Positions 18,458 through 26,116 of a DNA stretch of 33,062 nucleotides are shown one piece after another; the stretch's first letter is position 1, and each line of letters opens with the position of its first letter. Both the position numbers and the translations under genes were made by a program. The notes under the pieces were generated by a model. The model was not told where the DNA came from. It saw nothing but the letters and a program-made list of their open reading frames with translations, and searched no databases. Source of the DNA: Aeriscardovia aeriphila (lineage in GTDB: Bacteria > Actinomycetota > Actinomycetes > Actinomycetales > Bifidobacteriaceae); contig CASERW010000011.1 of the NCBI GenBank assembly GCA_949290445.1, positions 1-33,062 of the forward strand, given 5' to 3'.

Positions 18458-19957
18458 ATGAAAGCACTTCGCCCACCGATGGGCTGGAATTCCTGGGATT
18501 CCTACATGACGACTATCACAGAAGAAGACGTCCTCGCGAACGCACGTTTTATGAGTGATAATCTCAAGCAATTCGGCTGGGATACCATCGTCGTCGACGC
18601 CAGCTGGTTTGACCCTCAAGCAAAATCAGAAGCCTACAACGACGCAGCGCAAGGCGCCACCTTCTGCCTCGACAAGTACGGCCGCCTGTTGCCCGACCCG
18701 GGCCGTTTCCCTTCTGCAGCCGACGGATCGGGCTTCACGCATATTGCTGAAAAAGTGCACGAACTGGGCTTGAAATTTGGCTTCCACGTCATGCGCGGCA
18801 TTCCACGCCAAGCAGTGCGCGAAAACTGCCCTGTTGAGGGAACACAATGGACAGCACGCGACGTTGCCGACATGGACCCCGAGCACGCTTGCCACTGGAA
18901 TAATGACAACTACGGCTTAAACCAAGCGCACCCTGGCGCACAAGCGTGGTACAACGCTCAACTCGATCTCTACGCCTCCTGGGGAATCGACTTCTTGAAG
19001 GTCGACGACATGCAAGCGCCGTTCTACCCAGCAGAAATCGAAGCCTACTCGCAAGCAATCCGCATCGCCGAGCGCAAATACCACCGCGAGATCAGCCTCT
19101 CGCTCTCTCCAGGCACGCAAGTTGCCACCACGAATATCGACTTTTTGCGTCGCAACGCTCAAATGTGGCGCATTTCCGACGATCTGTGGGACCGCTGGCG
19201 TGACGTATACAACCAGTTCTCCCGCATGGCACGCTGGGCTCCTTTGCAAACGCCTGGCCACTGGGCCGACGCCGACATGCTGCCTCTGGGCCACCTCACC
19301 GTCAACGACAAGCAAGGTGGACACATGTCGAACCTCACTCCTGCCGAGCAGCGCACGCTGTTGACCTTGTGGGCTATGTCGCACTCTCCACTGATGATGG
19401 GCGGCGACCTGCCAACCTCTCCTGCTGAGACTATCGACCTGCTCAAGAACCCGTGGCTGCTCGAGGTGGAAGCCAATTCGACGCATAATCGCGAGGTTTT
19501 GCGCGAAATTTACGATCAGGAGAACAAGTTCAACAAGTGGGATGGCGCTTCCGTGCCGGAAGGCGAGTTCATTGTCTGGGCTGCTGATGCTACGGGCGCT
19601 GCGCAGTCTTCCTGCTCCTGCGAGAAGGGGGAGAAGTGCTCCTGCGGTAGCGGTGAAGCGTGCTCTTGCAGTAGCGGTGAAGCGTGCTCTTGCGGCGCCA
19701 ATTCCGCCCTCACCACCGAGCGCGGCTCTTACTATGCCGCCTGCTTCTGGACTGGCCCCACCCAGTGCCAGCAGCGCGTCGACATTGCCGCCATTGTTGG
19801 CCTGGAAGATTATCAGCGCGGCTTTGACCTGACGAAGTGGAAGGTGACTGACCTATGGTCGGGTACTTCTGGTGAAGCACAGCTGGATGGCCGCTTGCTC
19901 ATGGTGACGATGCCAGCTCATGGTTGCGTGTGGCTGCGCTTCGACCCTATCGACTGA
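18458..19957 (+). CDS. GH27 alpha-galactosidase (melibiase-like) with a cysteine-rich insert
   Basis: This 499-residue protein has no signal peptide, so it is cytosolic. GH27 enzymes remove terminal alpha-galactosyl (or related) residues with retention. Seen: MGWNSWDSY at the start of the TIM barrel; FLKVDD with probable nucleophile Asp183; WRISDDLWD with the acid/base at Asp241 or Asp242; TPGHWADADMLPLG; and SHSPLMMGGDL. A beta-sandwich C domain follows. Oddity: residues 386-412 contain four CSC motifs exactly 8 residues apart (eight cysteines), inserted between two normal C-domain strands and coded in part by a 24-bp tandem duplication. Substrate could also be beta-L-arabinopyranoside or alpha-GalNAc; alpha-galactoside is the default. 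A LacI-like operator lies upstream. Confidence 0.9.
   Translation: MKALRPPMGWNSWDSYMTTITEEDVLANARFMSDNLKQFGWDTIVVDASWFDPQAKSEAYNDAAQGATFCLDKYGRLLPDPGRFPSAADGSGFTHIAEKVHELGLKFGFHVMRGIPRQAVRENCPVEGTQWTARDVADMDPEHACHWNNDNYGLNQAHPGAQAWYNAQLDLYASWGIDFLKVDDMQAPFYPAEIEAYSQAIRIAERKYHREISLSLSPGTQVATTNIDFLRRNAQMWRISDDLWDRWRDVYNQFSRMARWAPLQTPGHWADADMLPLGHLTVNDKQGGHMSNLTPAEQRTLLTLWAMSHSPLMMGGDLPTSPAETIDLLKNPWLLEVEANSTHNREVLREIYDQENKFNKWDGASVPEGEFIVWAADATGAAQSSCSCEKGEKCSCGSGEACSCSSGEACSCGANSALTTERGSYYAACFWTGPTQCQQRVDIAAIVGLEDYQRGFDLTKWKVTDLWSGTSGEAQLDGRLLMVTMPAHGCVWLRFDPID
19613..19693 (+). repeat. In-frame tandem repeat encoding CxC units
   Basis: The DNA repeats in 24-bp steps. The two right-hand units, within about 19646-19693, differ at a single base (GGTAGC versus AGTAGC); the left unit is more diverged. 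Each step encodes CSC plus five Gly/Ser/Glu/Lys/Ala residues. Confidence 0.85.
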
Positions 19958-19970
19958 GGCTGCGCCCGCC

Positions 19971-19995
19971 CACGCGCTTTCACTCTTAGCGCGTG
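19971..19995. other. GC-rich hairpin between alpha-galactosidase and reductase genes
   Basis: CACGCGC (19971-19977) pairs perfectly with GCGCGTG (19989-19995) around an 11-nt loop. No T run follows on the plus strand, so it is a weak terminator at best. Confidence 0.5.
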
Positions 19996-20025
19996 CGATT
20001 CGTGCTCCTCGCTAGTCTGGAGCTT

Positions 20026-21654
20026 ATGACGACTAACGAGAACGAGACGAACGCAACAGCTGCACCCGAGCAGCCAGCTGGCCAGCCAGCTTCTCTGGCA
20101 ACTCAGCGTCCACTGCGCGTCGGTGTGGTGGGTGCTGGCCCTGCCGGCATTTATTTTTCCGACATTCTTCTGCGCGAGCTTGCCGCTCAGGGCGAGGCTC
20201 TGGGCTTGGGCACTCAGGCTCGCATCGACATCGTAGAAAAGCTGCCGGTGCCCTATGGTTTGGTGCGCTACGGCGTGGCTCCTGACCATCCTTTCGTGCG
20301 CATGATCGTCGGCGCTCTCGATAAAGCCGCGTCCAACCCTCACATGCATTTGTTGACGGGTGTGAGCGTGGGCGAGGATGTCAGCGTCGAGCAAATTTTG
20401 CAGCATGAGGACGTTCTCGTTTTCGCAACCGGCGCCACCCTGGACCGCGAGCTCACCATTCCTGGGGCTCAATCTCGCGGTGTGCACGGCGCTGCTGACT
20501 TTGTTCGCTGGTACAACGGCTTCCCAGTCAAACAGCCGACCCCTGATTATCAGGACCCTTCCACCGACTGGGACTTTTCCGCTCACGACGTCGCTGTTAT
20601 CGGTGGTGGCAACGTGGCTTTGGACGTCACCCGCATGCTGTTGCGCGATCCTGAGGCTCTCGTTTCCACGGACGCCTCCGAGCATGTGATTGACAATTTC
20701 CGTGCTTCTCAGCTGCGCCGCCTGCACCTTCTGGTTCGTCGCGGCCCGGCCCAGGCTAAATTTGGCGTCAAGGAACTGCGCGAGTTGCAAAAGCTCGCCA
20801 ATGTGCGCATTGTTCTTGACCCTGCCGACTTTGAGCTTGACGAGATTACCACTGCTCGTGCTTATCAGGACCACGATAAGGCGCAAATGCTCGGCGAGCT
20901 GATGCATATGCGCGATGTTTTCGTCGAAGCCACTTCCGCGGCTTCTGCTGCTTCCGATTCCGTGGCTTCCGCAGCCAATGCCGTCGACACTTCTAGCGGA
21001 TCCCCTGCAGGCGCATCTGCTACTTCCGCACCTAAGCGCGAACTCATCCTCCACTTCTTCTCCAACCCGGAGGAAGTGCTCAACGACAACGGCGTGGTAA
21101 CCGGCCTGAAAATCAGGCGCATGAAGGTCAACGCAGACGGCACTTCCCAGCCAACCGAGCATACTGAAACCCTGCCTGTTCAGTCCATCTATTCGGCTAT
21201 CGGCTACCGTCCAACGCAAGTCGAAGGCGCCCCTTACGACGACGAACACTTTGTGATTACCAACGCAGCAGGTCGTGTGCTTTCCGACGAGGGCACACCG
21301 GTTGAGCGTGAGTACGTCACCGGCTGGGCTAAGCGCGGTCCGGTTGGCTTGATTGGCTCTACCAAGTCGGATGCGAAGCAGACGGTTGCTGCACTCTTGG
21401 AGGACCTTTCCCAGCGCGCAGATAAAGGCCGAGCAGCTGTTTCGGATGAGTTGTTTAGTGATTATTTGGTTTCGCAGGGTTTGCAGCCGGGTAATTTGGA
21501 TGGCTGGCATGCTGTTGAGCAGGCAGAGAGTGCTGCTGGACAGTCGGTTGGTCGTGCGATGCAGCGTATTTATGATTGGCAGATTTTGAGTGATCTTTCG
21601 CATTGCGAGCCGCTCGCTGGTGATGATGCTGACGCAGCCGCTGATTCTGAATGA
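20026..21654 (+). CDS. Ferredoxin--NADP+ reductase, adrenodoxin-reductase type (FprA-like)
   Basis: ATG 20026 gives 542 residues; the frame continues upstream to a GTG at 19993, but that stretch looks like promoter. FprA-type flavoenzymes pass electrons between NADPH and ferredoxin. Seen: FAD-binding RVGVVGAGPAGIYFSD, the family-typical LPVPYGLVRYGVAPDHP segment, NADP-binding VIGGGNVALDVTRMLL, the RRGPAQAKFGVKELREL segment and the C-terminal GWAKRGPVGLIGSTKSDA. The protein is longer than the usual ~450 because of an Ala/Ser-rich insert (about residues 302-335) and an acidic tail. GGAG is only 3 bases from the ATG and a TAGTCT box ends 8 bases before it, so a leaderless transcript is possible. 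The ferredoxin partner is not in this window. Confidence 0.92.
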   Translation: MTTNENETNATAAPEQPAGQPASLATQRPLRVGVVGAGPAGIYFSDILLRELAAQGEALGLGTQARIDIVEKLPVPYGLVRYGVAPDHPFVRMIVGALDKAASNPHMHLLTGVSVGEDVSVEQILQHEDVLVFATGATLDRELTIPGAQSRGVHGAADFVRWYNGFPVKQPTPDYQDPSTDWDFSAHDVAVIGGGNVALDVTRMLLRDPEALVSTDASEHVIDNFRASQLRRLHLLVRRGPAQAKFGVKELRELQKLANVRIVLDPADFELDEITTARAYQDHDKAQMLGELMHMRDVFVEATSAASAASDSVASAANAVDTSSGSPAGASATSAPKRELILHFFSNPEEVLNDNGVVTGLKIRRMKVNADGTSQPTEHTETLPVQSIYSAIGYRPTQVEGAPYDDEHFVITNAAGRVLSDEGTPVEREYVTGWAKRGPVGLIGSTKSDAKQTVAALLEDLSQRADKGRAAVSDELFSDYLVSQGLQPGNLDGWHAVEQAESAAGQSVGRAMQRIYDWQILSDLSHCEPLAGDDADAAADSE

Positions 21655-21754
21655 TACTGGTATGACTCTGGTGTGATTGAGAACAGTACTACGACTGATA
21701 TCGCTGACGCTGATTCTGAATGATGCTGTTGCTGAATAGGTGAGTGCATATACG

Positions 21755-21796
21755 AAGAGGCGGCGATGGCCGGATGGTCATCACCGCCTCTTGTTG
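21755..21796. terminator. Terminator between convergent reductase and CAP-domain genes
   Basis: AAGAGGCGG (21755-21763) pairs with CCGCCTCTT (21784-21792), with extra inner pairing GATG/CATC, followed by GTTGTTT. It lies between the two convergent stop codons and can serve both strands. Confidence 0.82.
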
Positions 21797-21837
21797 TTTC
21801 CGCTGGTGAGCGGAAACGGTGGGGCGCTAGTCAGTTA

Positions 21838-24800
21838 TCAATGCTTGCGCGTGCTCATGCGCAGTGCTGCACCTGCGGTGAGGGCAGTAAGAGCAACGAG
21901 CAGGATGATGCTGACGTTGGCACCGGTGGAAGCCAGAGTATGAGGCTTGGAGGAAGCCTTCTTGCCGTCTGCCTGTGGCTTTGCTGGCTTGGATGGCTCA
22001 GCTGGCTTCGAAGGCTTATTCTCATCCTTACCTGGCTTGGTGTCGTCACCAGGGTTGGATGGCTTGTTGTCGTCCTTGCCTGGCTCTTCCTTAGCCTTTT
22101 CCTTCACGACGAGGGTGAAGCTGACTGGCTTTTCTTCGCCGCGAACAGTGACGGTGCCGTTGTACACGTAGGAGCCTGGGTTGTGGATCTCACTGGCACT
22201 CTTATCTTCCCAACGTGGGTGCAGAACTGTGGTGGAACCGTTCTCGTAGGTGACGATGGCGTTTGGCATTTCGAAGCCTGCGCCTTGTTCGATTTCCACA
22301 GTGTCCTTGGTCAGGGTGATGGAGGTGATTTCCAGTGGTGTGACGTTGACGGTTACGCTAACCTTCTGGCCTGCAACGGTTCCGGAAACTTGGAAGCTGT
22401 TGCCGTCAGGGTTCTGGTAATCTTCAGGCTTTACTTCATCCCAAGTGACTGGCTCTTGCGTGGTGTCGCCATTGGACCAGGTGACGGTGGCGTTTTCTGG
22501 CAGTTGTGGGGCTGTCTGTGCCTTGGTGGTCACGGTGGTTGGCTCGACGCTTACGCTGGTGGCGGTGGCTGGCTCAACGTTGATGGTGATCGTGACATCG
22601 CTTGGTGCGACGGCTGCGAGCATGACGAACAGGTTGTTCAGGCTTGCTGGAGCCTTACCGGTGACGCTACCACGCAGGGTGATGGTGCCACCTTGGCGGG
22701 AAGCCAGGGTTTGCAGATCGGCGTCGGTCAGTTCAGACCAGATGACTGGAACGTCAGCGCTGGTGCCGTTGTCGAAGTGGGCAACCACGGTTTGTGGGAG
22801 CGTCAGCTCGCCCTTCTTCGTGCCGGATGGAACGGTGAGAGGGGTTGGCTCTTCGACGCTGATAATCTTGGCGGCGACGACGTGAACGGTGAGGGAGACT
22901 GGCTTGGAGTAGCCGTCTACCGTGCCGGAGAGCGTGTAGTCACCAACAGTGTGAGTGTCGAGGGTGCTGCTATCCCAGGTGACGGGGACGGCTGCTTCAT
23001 CGCCGTTGCTGTAGTGGCCGGTGAGGGTTTCTGGCAGCTTGGCTTGAGTGTCCACAACCACGGTGAGGTCAGCTGGAGCGTCGACAGTGTCGAGTGTTGC
23101 TGGGGTGACCTTGATGGTTTGGGTTGCTGGCAGCTGGGTGCCTTCAACGGAACCGGTGACGGTGAAGGTGCCACCTTCGCGAGCACTGTACTGGTCCTTG
23201 CTCAGGGTGCTCCATACGACCTTGGCAGTACCTTCTTCGTCGTCAGAGTAGACTACCTTCACTTCGCTTGGCAGTTGGCTGCTCGGGTTGGTGCCGGATG
23301 CGACGGTGATTGGTTCTGGGTCGACAACCTTGACGATGTGAGCGGTCACGGTGAGGGTGACGCTGACTTTCTGCTCGTTCTTGGTGCCGGTGAGAATGGT
23401 ACCGTTGATCTGCTTTTCACCGCGCTTGGCGTAGTCACTTTCGCTGATGTTCCAGGTGACTGGCTCTTGCGTGGTGTCGCCATTGGACCAAGTAACTTCT
23501 GCAGTCTGTGGCAGCTGTGGAGCTTGCTTGGCTTCAGTGGTGACAGGGGAGAGTTCTTTCACGCTGGTCACGGTTGCTGGGAGCACGGTGACGTGAGCAG
23601 TGACCGGTTTGCCGGCAAGGGTGCCGTTGACGTCGAATTCTCCGCCTTCGCGTGGGGAGTACTTGCTCTTGTCGATGGCATCCCAGGTGACTGGCTCTTG
23701 CGTGGTGTCGCCGTTGGACCAAGTGACCTTACCCGTCTTGGCGAGTGCTGGTGCAGTGCCGGATGGGGTGGTGACGTCGGTGTCTACTGGGGAGAGTTCA
23801 ACGCTTGCGACGGTTGCTGGCGTGACGTTGATGGTCAGGGTGACTGGCTTGTCCCAGCCGGCAACGGTGCCGCTGAGGGTGATAACACCGCCCTTGCGGG
23901 AGGCGAGAATGCCCTTCTGTTCGGCGGAGAGGTCTGTCCAGGTGACGGCAACATCGCGAGAGGTGCCGTTGTCGAAGGTGGCGTGGACTGTCTTCGGCAG
24001 GTCAAGCTGGGTGGTACCGGAAGCAACGGTCATTTGCTGAGGATTATCAACAGCGGTGATTGATGCTTCGGTGACGGTGACTTTGAGGCTCACGTTGGTT
24101 CCAGCCACTGTTCCGGTAACGGTGTAGGTGCCTGGAGTGTCCATCTTGACGGCAGAAGTATCCCACGTGACTGGCTCGTCGCTCTGTTCCTTGTTGGACC
24201 AGGTAACCTTGAGGGTTTCTGGAAGCTGGAGTTGGGAGCCTTGCTTGACGGTCATGTCTGCAGGGGTGTCGACCGAGCTGACGGTTGCTGGCTTGACGGT
24301 AACCTTCAGCTGGACGTTAGTGCAAGCGTTCTTTTCCTGGGTGGTACCGGTGAAGGTGTAGGAACCGCCCTTGTGGCTGGTGAAGCCTTCTGGTTCGGTC
24401 TTGTCCCACGTGACTGGAATCTGCTTGGAGGAATTGTCCGAGTAGTGAGCGGTTACAGTGTCAGGGAACTGTGGGTGCTCACCAGCGTTGATGGTCTGCT
24501 CAGCAACTGGATCGAGCGAGACGCACTCGGGGAAGAGTACGCGCTTGTATTCGTTGAGCTGAGCCAAGTACTGATCGATGCTCTGGGTTGGAGCAGTGAG
24601 ATTGAAATACTTGAGGAGATCATCGTAACCTTGCACCTGTCCAACGACGACTTTGCCTTGATGCGGGCCATTGGGGTATTGAGAGACGTCACCGGCAATA
24701 GATGTACCTGTAATTGCTAATTTGAGGTAGGTTGCAGGTGATTGGCGACTATCTTTGTCGGTAATGTTCGTGTAGTGACCAATGGCATCGCGGAAAGTGT

Positions 24801-25479
24801 TACCAGTTCCCGCCTTGCCGCCGTTTTTGTCATAGGTAACTTTTTCTTCGTACCATGAACCAGCAGCGACTGAGTCACCCTCCTGCCAAGTGGTGCAGCC
24901 CAAGGAGTTTGGGCAATATCCGCCGTCGTAACGCCAGACGATCGGGAAGGCGAGAACTTCGAAGAAGCCAGGGAAATTCTGAGCATGTGCCATTTTCCCT
25001 TGGTTATATTGCACTAATGACCAGTTTGAATTTGACTGTGACACTGCAAGTGCAACATCGCTTGCTACTTTTGGAGTCAATTTCAAATTAGGATCATTGC
25101 ATACTCGACCTTGGCCTTCTGGAAGGTCCATTCGGCAAGGTTCATTGGGCTGCCTCATCAAGAACTGGTCAATTGCTTGAGACTCATGCAGAGCAGCCTC
25201 AAAATTGGCCAGGTTCGTTGCATCGTTAGTAGCGCCAATGTGTGTATCGCTGGATTTCGGGTCAGCCAAGATATCAGCGGCATGCTTCGCTGCGTCGCGC
25301 TGCTCTTGAGTTAAGCTCTGGTTTTCTGACTTCCACACGAAGAAGCCATAGGATGATTGTTTCTCCTGGTCACTCAGAGAACTCCATGTGGTTGCTGCAA
25401 ATGCTGGAATTGTGAGTGCAAGTGCGCCAACCATTGAAGCTGCTGAGATTCCTGCAAGGAGTTTTCGGAATCTAGCCAT
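21838..25479 (-). CDS. Cell-wall anchored CAP-domain protein with ten bacterial Ig-like repeats
   Basis: This 1213-residue secreted protein starts with a signal peptide (cleavage near AFA-AT, residues 28-29) and has GAGGAAG before its ATG. Residues about 45-265 look like a CAP/SCP domain (WYEEK...GHYTNITD pattern, with several Cys). Then come ten consecutive ~75-90-residue repeats ending in PVTW...GTV.G....VTV, the Big_4-type Ig-like pattern. Repeat 8 carries a short hydrophobic insertion (LNNLFVMLAAVAP). A Lys/Pro/Asp-rich wall-spanning linker, LASTG, a hydrophobic helix and a basic tail end it. The LASTG form suggests a class E sortase rather than the pilus sortase. The role is probably surface adhesion or matrix interaction; the ligand is unknown. 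Confidence 0.88.
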   Translation of the reverse strand: MARFRKLLAGISAASMVGALALTIPAFAATTWSSLSDQEKQSSYGFFVWKSENQSLTQEQRDAAKHAADILADPKSSDTHIGATNDATNLANFEAALHESQAIDQFLMRQPNEPCRMDLPEGQGRVCNDPNLKLTPKVASDVALAVSQSNSNWSLVQYNQGKMAHAQNFPGFFEVLAFPIVWRYDGGYCPNSLGCTTWQEGDSVAAGSWYEEKVTYDKNGGKAGTGNTFRDAIGHYTNITDKDSRQSPATYLKLAITGTSIAGDVSQYPNGPHQGKVVVGQVQGYDDLLKYFNLTAPTQSIDQYLAQLNEYKRVLFPECVSLDPVAEQTINAGEHPQFPDTVTAHYSDNSSKQIPVTWDKTEPEGFTSHKGGSYTFTGTTQEKNACTNVQLKVTVKPATVSSVDTPADMTVKQGSQLQLPETLKVTWSNKEQSDEPVTWDTSAVKMDTPGTYTVTGTVAGTNVSLKVTVTEASITAVDNPQQMTVASGTTQLDLPKTVHATFDNGTSRDVAVTWTDLSAEQKGILASRKGGVITLSGTVAGWDKPVTLTINVTPATVASVELSPVDTDVTTPSGTAPALAKTGKVTWSNGDTTQEPVTWDAIDKSKYSPREGGEFDVNGTLAGKPVTAHVTVLPATVTSVKELSPVTTEAKQAPQLPQTAEVTWSNGDTTQEPVTWNISESDYAKRGEKQINGTILTGTKNEQKVSVTLTVTAHIVKVVDPEPITVASGTNPSSQLPSEVKVVYSDDEEGTAKVVWSTLSKDQYSAREGGTFTVTGSVEGTQLPATQTIKVTPATLDTVDAPADLTVVVDTQAKLPETLTGHYSNGDEAAVPVTWDSSTLDTHTVGDYTLSGTVDGYSKPVSLTVHVVAAKIISVEEPTPLTVPSGTKKGELTLPQTVVAHFDNGTSADVPVIWSELTDADLQTLASRQGGTITLRGSVTGKAPASLNNLFVMLAAVAPSDVTITINVEPATATSVSVEPTTVTTKAQTAPQLPENATVTWSNGDTTQEPVTWDEVKPEDYQNPDGNSFQVSGTVAGQKVSVTVNVTPLEITSITLTKDTVEIEQGAGFEMPNAIVTYENGSTTVLHPRWEDKSASEIHNPGSYVYNGTVTVRGEEKPVSFTLVVKEKAKEEPGKDDNKPSNPGDDTKPGKDENKPSKPAEPSKPAKPQADGKKASSKPHTLASTGANVSIILLVALTALTAGAALRMSTRKH

Positions 25480-25530
25480 TTCTTCCTCATTCCCTTCGTT
25501 ATTACATTCGCTGTTGAATGCAATAGTTCC

Positions 25531-25536
25531 AGTCTA
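25531..25536 (-). promoter_or_regulatory. Putative -10 box TAGACT of the CAP-domain gene
   Basis: Identical to the -10 boxes suggested for dnaN and the alpha-galactosidase gene and at a normal distance from the start codon. A possible -35 TTGTCC lies 20 bp further upstream, wider than ideal. Confidence 0.45.
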
Positions 25537-25563
25537 CCCCGCAAAGTGTATCGGTGGGACAAG

Positions 25564-25572
25564 TGTGGATAA
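25564..25572. promoter_or_regulatory. Consensus DnaA box outside oriC
   Basis: TGTGGATAA equals the complement of TTATCCACA. It sits directly upstream of the predicted promoter of the CAP-domain gene. A single 9-mer can occur by chance in a window of this size. Confidence 0.4.
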
Positions 25573-25780
25573 AGTTAAAAACCTTGAAATAAAGCGATTT
25601 CTCAAGATTATCACTGCGCATTTTTCTCATCTCACACTGTCAGTACAGCAAACCACAAACTTTTATGGTGTATATTGCTACATCGCTTTCGTAACTTGAA
25701 AAAAAATTAAAGTTATGAAAGCAGCGATGCTATGATTGACTATCACAATACCTGAAAACTCACTGTGAACTGTAGCTGCA

Positions 25781-25887
25781 TTTTCTTCTGGTACAGCAGA
25801 AAACGAGCCCATTTTTCTTCAGAATTTCTGGTACAACAGAAATTCTGCTCATTTTCGTGCGAAATTTCTGGTACAGCAGAAATTATG
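25781..25887. repeat. Array of three palindromes with an exact 40-bp period
   Basis: Three copies of an inverted repeat centred on GTACAG/GTACAA start their centres at 25791, 25831 and 25871. Copy 2 has perfect 11-bp arms (25820-25830 / 25837-25847). Copy 3 has 8-bp arms AATTTCTG / CAGAAATT (25863-25870 / 25877-25884). Copy 1 has 5-bp arms TTCTG / CAGAA plus partial extension. The 20-bp stretches between are also alike. This looks like an operator array or RNA hairpin series; function unknown. Confidence 0.8.
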
Positions 25888-25912
25888 CAGGGTGTCGGTT
25901 AGAAAACTGTGG

Positions 25913-25990
25913 CGGCAACCTGCAGTGACAACCCACTGGCGGCAACCCGCGGTGACGACCCACTGGCGACAACCCGCGGTGACAATCTGG
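25913..25990. repeat. 27-bp tandem repeat upstream of tRNA-Gly
   Basis: Two full 27-bp units (25913-25939, 25940-25966) and a 24-bp third (25967-25990) follow one another. Each reads roughly CGGCAACCCGCGGTGAC and then ACCCACTGG, and contains two copies of a smaller GRCAACCC core. They end 36 bases before the tRNA. No gene is encoded. Confidence 0.85.
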
Positions 25991-26026
25991 GCAAGTTCGA
26001 CTAAAGTAAAGAGGGTTGTCAGCCTT

Positions 26027-26100
26027 GCGGACATAGTTCATCGGTAGAACGGCAGCTTCCCAAGCTTCAGAGGCGGGTTCGACTCCCGTTGTCCGCTCCA
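26027..26100 (+). tRNA. tRNA-Gly (anticodon CCC)
   Basis: The cloverleaf is complete: acceptor arm GCGGACA / TGTCCGC, D arm GTTC / GAAC, anticodon loop TTCCCAA with anticodon CCC (26059-26061), T arm with TTCGACT loop, discriminator T and an encoded CCA end. The anticodon stem GCAGC / GCTTC contains one C-T mismatch, a slight oddity. It reads GGG glycine codons. Confidence 0.95.
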
Positions 26101-26116
26101 TTCCATTCTGCTCCAT

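Larger units (their letters stand above)
25480..25785. other. Upstream region of the CAP-domain gene
   Basis: On the minus strand a -10 box TAGACT (25531-25536 in plus coordinates) lies 52 bases before the start, the third TAGACT of the window. A consensus DnaA box TGTGGATAA is at 25564-25572 and a strong copy of the repeated motif (TTTCTCAAGATTATCA) ends at 25613. The remainder up to 25785 is AT-rich and shows no gene. Confidence 0.55.

Noticed and set aside
19918..21603. 561-residue open frame antisense to the reductase
   Set aside because: The plus-strand reductase has all the flavoenzyme motifs; the antisense product has none.
21766..24063. 765-residue Gly/Trp/Asp-rich open frame opposite the CAP-domain gene
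   Set aside because: Its odd composition is the complement of Thr/Val/Pro codons in the Ig-like repeats.
25781..25990. CRISPR array
   Set aside because: Only three units, spacers are themselves similar to each other, the two repeat types differ, and no cas genes are present.
26027..26100. tRNA-Gly as the attachment site of an integrated island
   Set aside because: I found no second copy of the tRNA 3' end downstream in the window and no integrase gene.
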